A stretch of 64,000 bases of DNA from Mnemiopsis leidyi. Lineage: Eukaryota; Ctenophora; Tentaculata; Lobata; Bolinopsidae. Location: positions 45,150 to 109,149 of the forward strand of contig JH153968.1 of assembly GCA_000226015.1 (NCBI GenBank). Direction: 5' to 3'. Positions 32,006 through 44,300 of this stretch are shown in pieces (the stretch's first letter is position 1; each line of letters starts with the position of its first letter). The position numbers were made by a program, and so were the translations under genes. Under the pieces are notes generated by a model. It had not been told where the DNA came from and made no database searches. It saw nothing but the letters and a program-made list of their open reading frames with translations.

Positions 32006-33557
32006 ATGGCCCCACCCAGGCTGGACCCCTGGTCCTCCCCTTCAGAATGGAGTAGAGTCTACAACCTCCTCTACTCTCCTGAACTATCCCTAAAACAAGA
32101 AGGTCTCTGCTTTGTCAAGATGTGGGCTGCTCGGTCTCAACGTCTACCCTTATCTGTGGAGTGCACTGGCGAGTTGGTGGCAGCCTCGCTCGAGTCAGGA
32201 GATTCCACCGCTCAGATATCCAGCTATTCTCTTGCTATTATCAGGTTCGTTATCTTCTTAAGCACCATTAACAATAGGAACATGTTCTTGCTCTTTATAG
32301 TTTATTTCATGTTTGTTCCTGTTTTTTATAATTTATTTCATGTTTGAATTTACGATAGTATCCTCAGTAAGTCATTATATGTCAATGATCTGATGTGTTG
32401 CAGTGGTTTATAAAATTCTAAAAATCATCAGGTTCGTTAACGGTCACATAGATCGAGCCCAGGGTGGCGTGTTTGCCAGGTCTGTAGCCAGCGTAGCAGT
32501 GGATCTCGGTATACCAGACTGGATGATAGACATCCGACACGAGGCTACACACAAGTCTCTCCCCTGTTTGGGGCGACTGAGAATGGCTGCTGAGTACGCT
32601 CTGGGCTGGCTCGAGGAGAAGTATTGGAAACCCCAGAGTCAATGTCTGGAGAACGCAGGAGTGAAGGTTAGGGAGTGTTTGGGGGCGTACGTGGAGCTGC
32701 AGGGACGACTTGCTGAGATGAGACGGGAAGGGAAGAAAACTAACAAAACTGAGATAACACTCCGGGTGGAGCAGATATCTTCTTTGTCTCAGTACGAACT
32801 GACTTTGTTGTCTGAACGTCTGGTTTGGTGTCTGGAGAAGACTTCCTTTTCGTTTGACATCTGGAAACCTCTTTTAGTTCAACTCGACAAGAACAAGCCT
32901 CATGTGCTAGCTCATCTTGTCTATGAAATTTGTCGAAGTTACGCATCGAAATTTCAACATCGTCAGACCATCATCACGTTTATCAACTGTATTATTTCCG
33001 AAAACCTATTTGGAAATCTTTGTCAAGAACAGTATAGCCTATATGTTGAAACGTTGCTAAAAAGTCAAAACAATGATCAAACACGGCGATTATCCAGTAT
33101 AATTTTAAACAGCTGTTCAGACAGAGTCGCTGGTAAATACGTTAAACTACGTGACCTGTTCAACATTCTTTATCTCCCAAAAACCGACTCCATCTCCTCT
33201 CCCTGTTCGGACATATCCCAGTTGTCTGACAATTTGAGGTCTGCTTTAAAAAGCCTAGAAAACATCTCCCATAAGGCATCAGATGAGAGGTCGAGATTCG
33301 TGGACTGTAGTGAGGAATTTTGGGAATGTCTCCCGTTCGGTTCTACTTCGGATAGTTTATTTCCTTCTCTCGATACAGAACCATCTGAAAATTTTGGTTG
33401 TGAAGATTTGGGAATTTTAACTCCACCGACCGATGATAGTGAAAATACAGAGATGGAGATTGATAAAGGCGACAATTTTTGCAGTTTAAGTCGAATTACT
33501 AAAAGCCAGTTAGTTCATATAGCTTCATCAGTAAAAATTTTAGATGATCTGGATTGA
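32006..33557 (+). CDS. LAS1L: Ribosome biogenesis protein LAS1-like
   Basis: Two exons, 32006-32244 and 32432-33557, joined within an AGG codon give 454 residues. LAS1L with NOL9 cleaves ITS2 during 60S maturation. The N-terminal HEPN-type nuclease domain is clear: a W..S.W..V..LLY start, LPLSVECT, the SLAIIRFVNG junction, IPDWMIDIRHEATH (catalytic R115 and H120 of the R-x4-H motif) and ALGWLEEKYW. The C-terminal half is divergent and ends in an acidic tail, and it is shorter than vertebrate LAS1L (about 730). The start codon lies one base after a CCCTAG acceptor. The intron is flanked by a 13-bp direct repeat spanning both splice sites. Confidence 0.92.
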
Positions 33558-33863
33558 AAAGGGCTGAAATCTAACTATTTATCGTTTCTGATATGATAAT
33601 TTGACAATCTAATTTATTTTGAACTGTGGCAGGATACTGTCAGTGTTTTCACTATTTAAATTTTACTATTCAACACTAAATTCCGGATAATTAGCCACAG
33701 GCTTTATGCGCTTTATATGTTATTTTATTGATGATATTATCTGTGAAAACTCGATTCAATTCATGTGTTATTTACTGTACATAAATGCAAAACATGTGCA
33801 ATGTGTATATCTTCATGATACCTTTTTTTAGCTTTAAAAAACACCCTGGTAGCAACTGGCAAG

Positions 33864-36800
33864 ATGGTTCTATGTTACAACAAGGGATGTGGAAAAGAAT
33901 TCGATCTTCAGGAAAGTACTGATGGTCAGTCCACTTTTAACAATTTTATTTCAATTTTTGTGATGTCCATATTATCTTCAATTCAAACAAGAATTGCGCC
34001 CGCTTGGTTAGGTCTCAGGTGGACGCTAGATTTCCATCTCTTTAATTGTACAGCAACTACTATGCGGATATAAGTTTAACCTGTGCTAAAAACAAAAGTG
34101 ACCGTGTTAAAGATATAAAATAAATTGACATCATATCTGTCATATCTGTTAGCTATTCAAAACAACAGATGTGGATAATTTTGACGAAGCAGTCAAATAG
34201 TTTGACTAGGTCTATTTTTTTGCTTAAATTTTGTCGGAAGTTTCAGTGTCATTAGCTTGCATGTTGCAGTGGCTGATACGCGGCTCTCGCATTACATCTA
34301 GTCAAATATAACTCATATTGATAATGAATGTGAAATCAGGTGCAGACGAGCGCGATTCATGAGGTATACGATTCGTGAAGTAATAACGATAGCTGATTCA
34401 ATCGGCCCATTGCGATGTGTTTATTAGGACAACGCTACACTGTTAGTNNNNNNNNNNCCTCCCCTTCCCACTCTCCTAACCCTCCCCTCCCCCACTCTCC
34501 TGCTGCTCTACCCCTAATCCCCGTCCCTCTCTAGTCCCTATCTCTCCCTAGTCCCTATCTCTCCCTAGTCCCTATCTCCCCCACTCTCTTAACCCTCCCC
34601 TCCCCCAGATGAATGTGTCTACCACTGTGGTGCCCCTGTTTTTCACGACGCTTACAAGAGCTGGTCTTGTTGTGAGAAGAAAACTACCGACTTTACAGAA
34701 TTTCTCAACATCAAGGTTAGTTGTGTAGCCTGGAATGTCTGCTAGAATTTGGTATGTGTGTTGGGAGATGGTCAGGTGGCTCGTGTAAACTGTAAACCAG
34801 CATTATTGTGTACAAAAAACAAGCATCCATTTCTAACTGGGAACAACATAGGACGTTTAAATCGGACCGATTGCGCGCCGGCATAAAAAAGTGTGCATTA
34901 ATCGCGCAATGGGTCCTGTCGGCGCTCAATGCCACAATGGGTCCTCTAAAGCGCCCTATGTTGTTCACAGTAACGATGGATACGACTGATTTATCGGCCC
35001 ACCGCCTGTGAAACAAATTCAGAAATTCTGCTGATAAATACGGCGTATATCATTGCTGGGTAAAGCAGATTTGTTTTCAGCTATTCCATAAACAAGCTTA
35101 CAAGGGCGGCTAGCTCTTCAGCCCTCTACACGAGAAAATGCTCTGCTGGCGGATGCCGAATGGTTTCTCAGGCATCGCCTGTTTGCTGACATGGCCCCAA
35201 TAGTATGCTCTCTCTCAGGAATCGCCGTCCCATCGCAGGGTATTTTTTATCCGGTATGTGCATATCCAGCAAACCCCTTCGTAGCTTGTAATTGCGCCTC
35301 TTTCTATCAGCAAAGAAAGGAGTTTTAGTTACTCCACATTGCTTTATCTGGGTGCTGGACGACGTAGCTCCAATTCCAGTGCCATGTATGGACAGCTTTC
35401 GTCCCGAATGGGGTAACTCGTGATATTTTAATGTTTTATCTCTGGATGTCCTGTTGGCTGTGCCTAAACTGTTACTAGACGGCTCATGCCACAGCAAGTA
35501 CCAGGGAACATGATCCCAGCTAGACAGCAAATGGTGCGGTACGTGCTGCGATACCGATACGTTCCATCTAGCTAAGATCTTAACAACTGCAGGTTATAAT
35601 AATGGTACCACTTTGTGACACTTCTTTTATGCAATGCTCTCTTTGTCTTAAAGTATAATTGTTTCATCTTGTATCAAGATATACTGACTGGACAAGACAT
35701 ATCTAGATATATATTGACCGGGCAGGCCAGAAGGTCATTAGAATAACAGAAAAATAGTAGTAGGCCAATTAGAATAACACTGGTTTTAAGTATGTGGGTA
35801 AATGGGTCGATGGTTCCTCATAGCTGCTTCATCTTTACGATAACTGTTGGTAAATTATTCATGAAACTGGTCGAAACAATACCTCTGAATCTATCTAAGT
35901 GCCTACAAAGGGTGCTTACATTATTGTTGCAATGTTGCCTCGGCAAGATACTTCATACAACTCTCAATAATTTACTTAGTATTCTCTGAGAACCCTATTA
36001 TCAAGTAACTTGATGAGAGTAATGAAACCCAGGGATGCTGCAAGTAACTTGATGAGAGTAATGAAACCCAGGGATTCTGCAAGTAACTTGATGAGAGTAA
36101 TGAAACCCAGGGATTCTGCAAGTAACTTGATGAGAGTAATGAAACCCAGGGATTCTGCAAGTAACTTGATGAGAGTAATGAAACCCAGGGATGCTGCAAG
36201 GGTAAGCACAACAATGTGAAACCAGAGGAACCTGCCAAGACAGACAAGGAAACATCTCCTGCTCCGGAGACAGTTAAACCTCCGGAGAGGATGGAGAGAC
36301 CGCCCGTTGACGAGCCGATGGTTCCTCTTCCGAGCACCATCTCGGCTTCCCTGAGGAAGATGCTGAATAACCTAGCCGTCTCTGAAAAGACAGGTTTGTT
36401 GTGTTCTGTTGTGGACAAAGTGTCTTTGTTCGGTTTTGTGTCAGTGTTCGGGAAAAGTTGAAGTCATTATAGTCCTGAAATCATCTGCCTTGTTCATATT
36501 TCATTAACGCATACCAAATCAATCAAATGTTTAATGGGCTTCATAATTCGTGGAAGGAAATTTTTATCACGTTACAAGGATTGCTTAGAAGCCAGGTACA
36601 GTTTAAGAAACTATCACGTGAACGAAAAAATTTCTGACTCCTCTCCAATAATGCTGACGTCCATACAGGAATCTTTTTGAACAAAACATGCACGTAATGT
36701 CCTATGAAATTCATTTCTCTTCTTTTCACAGAGGAGGCAGTTACTAAGTCAGCTATATGTCAGCGGAAAGGTTGTGGAAAAGCCAAGGTGGATGTTGCCG

Positions 36801-38333
36801 ACGGGGACGAAACTTGTGAGCACCACCCTGGATCTCCCATATTCCACGAGGGTGAGATGACTTAACGTTTATTTGTCGTTCTGTGAGGAGCAGATAATAT
36901 AGTCATCATTAGCTCATAAGCTCATAGCCCGTTAGACGGCGCTTGAAATTGAGAAATAACCTGTTTACTGTATCAAACGCTGCTGATGTTTTACTTAATT
37001 GTTGATGGAAGTTTGTTAACCTTGTTTGCGCAAATTGACTCAACTCCGACCCCTACATCGGTTAATTGTAGCCTATAATTTGCACACCCTAAAGTAGAGT
37101 TTATCGGTAACCTGAATATATCCCTTACGGATTGAATCCCTAACGAGCTGATGTTATGGTGAGTGGTTTTCGGACAGTATATCTAAACGGCCAAACAGGC
37201 TGGACCACTAATTTTAGTTAAACTACCGTGAGGGATTAAGTTCGTTAGGGATTCTGTCCGTAAGGGATTAAATCAGTTAGGGACTCAGTCCTATAATCGC
37301 GTTTAACAGGGATGAAATACTGGTCCTGCTGCAACAAGAAAACTACAGATTTTAACGACTTCCTCAAACAGAAGGGATGCACTAATGGTACGCATCTTTG
37401 GGGAGACCCTTCATTAAAGAAGGTGAGATAAGAATTTCATGTCAAGTTATGTTTTAAGATAGCGTCATGCGTGACATTCAGTTCGTACTATGAATAACGG
37501 AAGCTAAGATAAATCAATAAATGTTGATATGGGACAAATAGTAAGAAATTAACGATTGATGGTTGGTTGAATGGCTGTTATTTAACAGTTCAAATCTTGG
37601 TAGGAAGTAGTGTGTCGCTATGACTGGCATCAAACCGGAGAATCCGTCAACTTTACCGTCTACGCTAAGAAAGTGAAGCCAGCCCTCTGCACCGTAACCT
37701 GCAATGCAGTCAAGGTAACTGAACTTTTCAGCATCAACTTCGCTTTTTCAGTAAACACTATCACTCAATGATTGGTTCATAATTGACCGATCTGGATCGA
37801 AATTGACTTGACCAACCTCTCAGAGGAAGTCTAGTTGTAATTTCGCGATTTCTGATAGCAATCGTTGAGACAATGGGACATAGCTCTCGGCCCTTAATTG
37901 AAAATGTCCATCTGTGATAAGATTCTCATGGTTGTATTCACCTCGTTAACAGTCTTAATCAAAATGCTAATAAGGGACATGCTGGATCCTGGATTTTGAA
38001 CTTGGTACGATTTCAGTTACAACTGGAGATACATTTTGGGGATGACCAAGTTTTCACATTCGACAAAGTCCTGGCCGGAATCGTGAAACCTGAAAACAGC
38101 AAAGTTACTTACTCCGCCACCAAAGTTGAGGTTAGTTTCAGCTTTGTATACTTATGCATAATGTTCAGACAAAACCGTCACCAAATGTAACGGACTTAAT
38201 ATGTTGAGTTTAAACTTCAGATGTCAATTTTTATGCCGTCTTAGATCACAAAACTAATGGCGAATTTTTCTCCTCGCAGGTGAGCATGAAAAAAGCAGAA
38301 TTTATCGCCTGGCCCAGCACCTTCGTTTTGTAA
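33864..38333 (+). CDS. CHORDC1: CHORD domain-containing protein 1 (morgana)
   Basis: Eight exons, all in phase: 33864-33924, 34609-34715, 36189-36393, 36732-36851, 37310-37422, 37604-37714, 38017-38130 and 38280-38333, giving 294 residues (human 332). CHORDC1 is an HSP90 co-chaperone with a role in centrosome control. The first CHORD domain (residues 1-62; [30 protein letters not shown]) and second (about 132-190; [35 protein letters not shown]) bind zinc. A CS domain (about 200-285; [19 protein letters not shown] and MKKAEFIAW) follows. Intron 2 contains a gap, a MITE-like element and a fivefold repeat of its own acceptor. AATAAA is at 38684. The last exon is also open in a second frame (see the 38280-47151 entry). 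Confidence 0.95.
34448..34457. other. Assembly gap (10 N)
   Basis: Ten Ns lie in intron 1 of CHORDC1, immediately before a long pyrimidine tract. Confidence 1.
34458..34608 (+). repeat. Long polypyrimidine tract before CHORDC1 exon 2
   Basis: About 150 bases are almost wholly C and T on the + strand, with a repeated CTAGTCCCTATCTCTCC unit of about 18 bases. They end in the functional acceptor CCCCCAG. The adjoining gap suggests the repeat was hard to assemble. Confidence 0.85.
34826..34980. mobile_element. Short MITE-like element in CHORDC1 intron 2
   Basis: Imperfect inverted ends of about 27 bases (34826-34852 and 34955-34980) share TCCAT at the tip and GAACAACATAGG inside. The 155-base interior is non-coding and has two CAATGGGTCCT copies. 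No clear target duplication could be fixed. Confidence 0.55.
36002..36197 (+). repeat. 39-bp repeat of the CHORDC1 exon 3 acceptor
   Basis: Five head-to-tail 39-base units each hold TGATGAGAGTAATGAAACCC, then AG, then the first exon bases GGATGCTGCAA or GGATTCTGCAA. The AGs end at 36032, 36071, 36110, 36149 and 36188. Only the last is followed by coding sequence. Upstream AGs run in the right frame into a TAA after four codons. Confidence 0.9.
37121..37267. repeat. Inverted repeat in CHORDC1 intron 4
   Basis: Arms at 37121-37146 and 37242-37267 pair at 24 of 26 positions (TCCCTTACGGATTG.. with its complement) around a 95-base spacer. Variants of the phrase AGGGATT recur nearby. A foldback element is likely. 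Confidence 0.7.
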
Positions 38334-41300
38334 ACGAGGAGATTCTTAAACAGAGGAGATCCGGTAACATTAACTCACTTCAAATGTCTCGTCAAAAGTT
38401 GTCACGTGTGACATTGTCACAGTGTTCACACGTGACACGCACACTCACGTGACGTCATCACGCGTGAGACTACGTGACGTCATCACGCGTGACAGGATCA
38501 CGCGTGACGCAGCGTGACGTAGCACAATATCCGGGACTAAAAACAATCACTGTCTCAACTTTCTTTTAAAAGTGTGCCTGTATTTTTTCTAAAGCTCTAT
38601 TTGTCTAGGAACACCGAGTCTTCAATTTGTTATAAACAACAACACGCAGAAATGATTAGTGACATAAGTCAGTAAAACAATATAATAAAAATCGTTGATA
38701 AAAGTTAACCTCACATCAATCAATAGTCCAAATTCAGAAGCAATATGTATCAATTGCAAGTTGCAACGACGCAACGTATAGTTTGAAAAAAGTGATATCA
38801 AAAGTTAAAAAAAATCTCAAAAGTTGAAAAGAAATCGTAGACTAACAATACATACTTCATCTACTAGTAATACGTCATCTACTATGTTGATAATGTACAG
38901 TGTACACTGAACACTCTGTATATACTTTGTATATACACTTTTTGGTTTTTAGTCCCAATCGCCCTATCCCTAGGGTCAGCTGACCTTAGATTGGGGGATG
39001 GACTTCCAAGGGCTGGGACTTGTTGTCCTAGACATCTAGACAATATACATCTTGTTGATATACAGTATAAAAATACTTCGGCAACCAATTTTACATCACC
39101 TCCAAGCACTCTTAATCTCCATTTTGTTAAAAAAATTCTACAAAAGCAGCTAAAGCAAGTACTACAGCGATTCCTGGAATGGAAAACCACTTATTTTGTT
39201 AAGTAGGCAACAAATGCCCGGCCATGTCATCCGAATGTCGATTTCTAATCACAAAAGTTCTTGTCATCTTAAAAACCAAGGAATGCTGTTATGCAGTTGG
39301 CAAATTAAACCGTAGGACATTTCAATACTTTACGGGAAACACGCATCATTTGATTTTGGGAGGAATCCTGAAACTCATGGCAGCGTAATTCCCTCTGATT
39401 TAACCTGAGCCTGATTTTATAAAATGGAAATAAGGATATTCAGGTCTGGACGACGATCTCATTCCGGATGGAAACTCAGATATTCACGATGTTACCGTCT
39501 CGGTAAGCAGTTATGTGTTTTTCTGTTTAACTAAACGGGGCAGCGGAGATTCTTCTTGAATAGTGGTTATGTATTTCGTCGCGTTTTTACGCTTGTCAAG
39601 GATTATAACAGGGTCCTATTGAAGTTGGGACGTTACCTGCTTTATATGTAGGGCTTGCATTACGTTTCTCTTTTATTTTGGTTGTAATTTCACGACGTGT
39701 AGCTCAGTTACATGAAATAACAATTTTTTTGAGGTTGTAGTAACTTGTATTTGATCGCTGACATCAACGAATCAGTATCTCACTATCTCAATTAAGTCTG
39801 TAGACGCTAATCAATATCGATTTATGAGCTTATACTAAGGGTGCAATAATTGCAGTTCATCACTAATTGAGGTGCTGCTTTTATATCGGAGGGTTTAAAC
39901 TGACCGTATTGTAAAGTTCCCTCTAGGATGGACCTAGAAAGCAATATCGGCTAGAACCATCACATCAGAACAAGGTCTACTTTACACTTCAAATAGACCG
40001 GTCTATCTCCTTCATAGTTATGAGTGGGATAATGAGATTGTGTGTTGTCGGGTGGATACTACCCATTTTTAGCTGCTCCTTCCGAACCTCATCTAAAATC
40101 TCGATGTTTCATTATGGATTCCTTTGAGAGGACCGATTTGGAACAGTTAGGAACAGGCGAGAGAAAGGGACTAAATAGACCGATTTGCTGGCGCAGTGAT
40201 AGGAGGACATGAACAATTCGTTACAATGAAACAGCGCAGCTCGTGCCGCTTTGTTATTGAAAAAGGGTAGTTTTAGCGCGTGCCGTCCTTTCTCATGATA
40301 ATTGACGTCCTTTATTATGTAGATTGGGCTGCTAATTGGGACATAACAGCGTTAATTATTATCCTTGAGCATGTGTCATAAATTTTTAGGAGGATCTTCT
40401 GCTCAGTCGCCATTCGTGCAGCTTCTGTAATCAGCTCCTTTTATTTGACTTGATTGACCTTTCTTATTTGGTTCTTGCGCTTTACTGGTTTGAGTTGTGT
40501 TTTGAGTGTTTCATTGTCTGCCCCACCCTTGTACCTGTTTCTTGATTGACTCATTATGTCATATAGACAGATTGGGTGTTAAACGGAAAAATGTTGGCTC
40601 TTAGTAAACCACGGTCGTCGTGAGGGCCAGCTGTAAAGTTGACTGATAAAAATTCTTCCGCATTCCAACCCATAGGAGTGCGATTAGAAAGCAATCTATG
40701 AAACGACTTGCATCGAAATTTAATTTACAAAAGTTCTTTTCTAGATTCAGGTGAAGATACGCAGACTGATACTATCCTTCTCAATTAAACCCATAGAAAG
40801 ATAACTCCCACGCCCAAATGCTAGCCCTAATTGAGAGTACTAAGTTGAAGTAAAAGAGGGTGATCTCGAGCCGTGCACTCTCTCTCTCCCTCTCAATGCT
40901 CGGCAGTTGCAGACAATCTCGTTTTTGTCATAAGAAAACATACAACTGCATTACGATGAATGCAGATTGGGGGATCCTAGATTAGGGCTTTAGGGCATCC
41001 GCTAGTTAGCGGCCCATCACAATTCACAATGCGTATTGATCCAGTGAGTCGCAGTAAAACTAGTCAATCGTAACATTTTATTTATTATCGGTAAGAAATT
41101 CTCAGAGTTGGCGTCTAATTCTTTGCTAATTAAAAGAATTAGGAGGTGATAGGATTTGAATGGCCACCCTAATGTTTTAACATGGTCTGGACCCTGTTAA
41201 ACAGGGTCAGCTCATTATCACTTCTTATTGAGCGTGACTAAGTGTCAAATCCCCAATCACAGCCCTCAGTCGAAGTACGGGAAGTCTACTCTCGACAGGG

Positions 41301-44300
41301 AGCAAAGTCTACTCAGGTCGTGAGAGTATTGTTGCTACAAACAGAGGGATTCTCCTGTGTTTAGTGAGTGCACCCGGCCTCAATATCAGGATGACAGTTA
41401 AACTCTTGTGCGCAGGATCGAATAAACTTTTAAAAATTGGAATCATGGTTCTATCAAAATTGGTATCGAACTTGGGGTATGTCAAACGCATGTCTTTTTG
41501 CTTTTATGCAAAGATTGTCCCACGAAGATTAAAACCAAAGTTTCAATTACAATGAGTGTTGTTTTAACATATTGCAGGCTACCACCAACTAAGTTTCTTA
41601 AGCTTTCAATTATTTGAAAATTCTGTTGATACTTATTGATAAACGTTGAATTGTCTGGTAACATCCTTATAACGTTGTATCAATACGCGGTATGTCAAAC
41701 TTAGGACGTTTTCGAGATCTTTTAATCAAAATCCACTCACAGATTTCTGCTAGTGTATCTGGGCATGTCGCTGTGGGAAAGGGATTAATTGATGCAGCCT
41801 AAACAAACCGAACCCCACAGCAGATTTCAAATTTGGGACTTTTTAGGTTTAAGGTTTTTAAATGTTTTTTCCTAAAGGCCCGCGCAAGGTTTTTAGACAT
41901 TTTGTTTGGTATTTGACATTTTCTGTTCTAAAGATCTAACACAAATTTAAGCTTCCCGTTCAACTGCGTTGGTTCTGAGGTAACTCTGCAAATACATTCT
42001 TTCATCAATACAACATTAAAAAGCAACGAAAATGTGATTTTAAAGGAAATATATTTGGTACATAATATAGATTTTTAGTCGCCCAAGTTAGTCCATAGGT
42101 ATAACTTATGTCAGTAGTTATAATGATACTTATAAATCATCTAACGTCTTAAATATAATCATTAATGAATAGTATTGGTTAGACCCTTAATTAATCAGTA
42201 TATGTCTATGTAATTGTAATAAACTTTCATTAAAAACATGGGATTGGCACTTTTCACTGACGTAGGTTAAATGCTTCTCGAACTCAGGAGCGAGCCACAG
42301 TGTTTCTTTAGATAAGTATCATATTATTTGCATTTTTGAAGCATAGAGATCAAGTGGAGGGGCTGCGGGCGGCCCTGTAAACATGAGAAATGTGGCTCAT
42401 AAAACTTGCTAACAAAAAAAAACATTCAAAAAAATTGATTTGACCGACTTATCTAAGTGATCCCAGGATATTATATAGATATTTTACCTACTTGATGACG
42501 TAGACAAACATTTTATTCTAATACACAGAAACTGCAAAAAATTCCAAATATCTGGCGGAAATTTCCAAAAATTACAAGGATTTCTTTCCAGTTTTCGAGG
42601 AAAAGTAAAGACTGCTGACCGTAGATTTCGGTTTTGCTACTAAAATTTACGTATATTACCTTGATAGTTGATTTTCATTCATTTCCAGTAAATTAAATCA
42701 TTATCCCATCTCAATAATTGTTCGTTTGGCGGCTCCTAAAAATCAAACATATTTATCTTTTGAATAGTTGTGTCGTGGAACATTGAAATTTATGCTGCTC
42801 AACAAAAAAATCATCACGATTGCGTTTTGATAAAATGTCAAAAATCCAACTTAAAATCTTGCTGTCCTTGCCACGTTGCAATCTATACCTGACAACGGAA
42901 TTTCCATGCTGTCGAGTATCTTTAAAATCGCATATTTCAGTCAGTCAGTTTTCAAGAAGATTAATTGAGAGTTGAGACTTTATAATACTTAAGATTATTG
43001 GTGACTACAGACTTTGGGGATCTTGTATAATCTGCTCAACCGCCACGGCCGGTGCGCGTCCTCAATTTCCTCGCAAGTCGCCTGGACTAAACTTCGTGAG
43101 CTGGCCCAGCTTTGCGACGCCAGGTTGTCAACCTGCAATAGCCTGCCTAACAATTAGAACCGGATATTTGACTCATCTGGAGATTACCTCATCCACAATC
43201 AATCAATTGACCCTCTTATACTTTTTAATTAATTGTAATTCTAGGTGGTCAGCACTTTACCCGGTTCAATATTATCCGCTTATTCGCTTAATGAATCTAA
43301 TGTAATATGCCCATGACAGATCAAAAAATTGTCGCCTTCGATGCCTCCGAAAGAACTTATTGTTCAATTTGAGGATTGGGACCTGGATGTTGTGCAGATC
43401 CGTCATTTATTAAATAACTTGATCATGTTTCTGTGAATCTGGCCGCCAATTCAGGTAGAAACTGTGACTAATAATCTGGGTGATCATTACAGTTGTCTGG
43501 CAATATCAATGCATGGTCGTCAAATTCAATATCGGCAAAGTCAATTGTGCATTTGCAGCTCCTGTAACTCAACGCTGTCAATAAACCTGTTTACATGTCT
43601 TTGGAGAAAAAAAATGCATGCGTTTCGGCTAGATTAAATTTAATCGCTGCGTGAAACAAAAATTTACGGAAATTTCCCCACGTCCTTCGTTGAGACAATC
43701 TATTGTAAAGATAGTCTAGACGGGCCGGGAAGAGGTAAAGTTCGCTAGGAATTTTATCTTAGCCCTGAGGGTCAACTTTATGAACAATACAAATGATGTT
43801 CTGAATCATTCGGAGCGAATTGAGGGCGACATGTTATAATGAAAATGTTCGTGGTCACTCGGATTGCCAAGATTTGATTAACAATTTAAGTATTTCCTCT
43901 TGCCTATCCTCCTACCTTCTAACTTGAAGCTTCCTCCTAACTTAGAGCTATAAACTCACATCTTATAATATCTTCCGACATTTTATTCTAGGTGTGTGGT
44001 ATACTGCCAGTATCTGAGGAATGGATAGATATGACTGGTAATACTGCCAGTGTCTGAGGAATGGATAGATATGACTGGTTATACTGCCAGTGCCTGAGGA
44101 ATGGATAGATATGACTGGTTATACTGCCAGTGCCAGAAGAATGGGTAGATATGACTGGTAATACTGTCAGTGCCTGAGGAATGGATAGATATGACTGGTA
44201 ATACTGCCAGTGCCTGAGGAATGGATAGATATGACTGGTTATACTGCCAGTGCCTGAGAAATGGATAGCCATGACTGACTGACTGTTCTGACAAGAATCA

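Noticed and set aside
35168-35530. 120-codon minus-strand frame in CHORDC1 intron 2
   Set aside because: No domain, splice context or paralogue recognised. It could be old transposon sequence, but nothing supports it.
38991-39206. 71-codon frame after CHORDC1
   Set aside because: Tested as a further CHORDC1 or new-gene exon; splice phases do not fit and no domain is seen.
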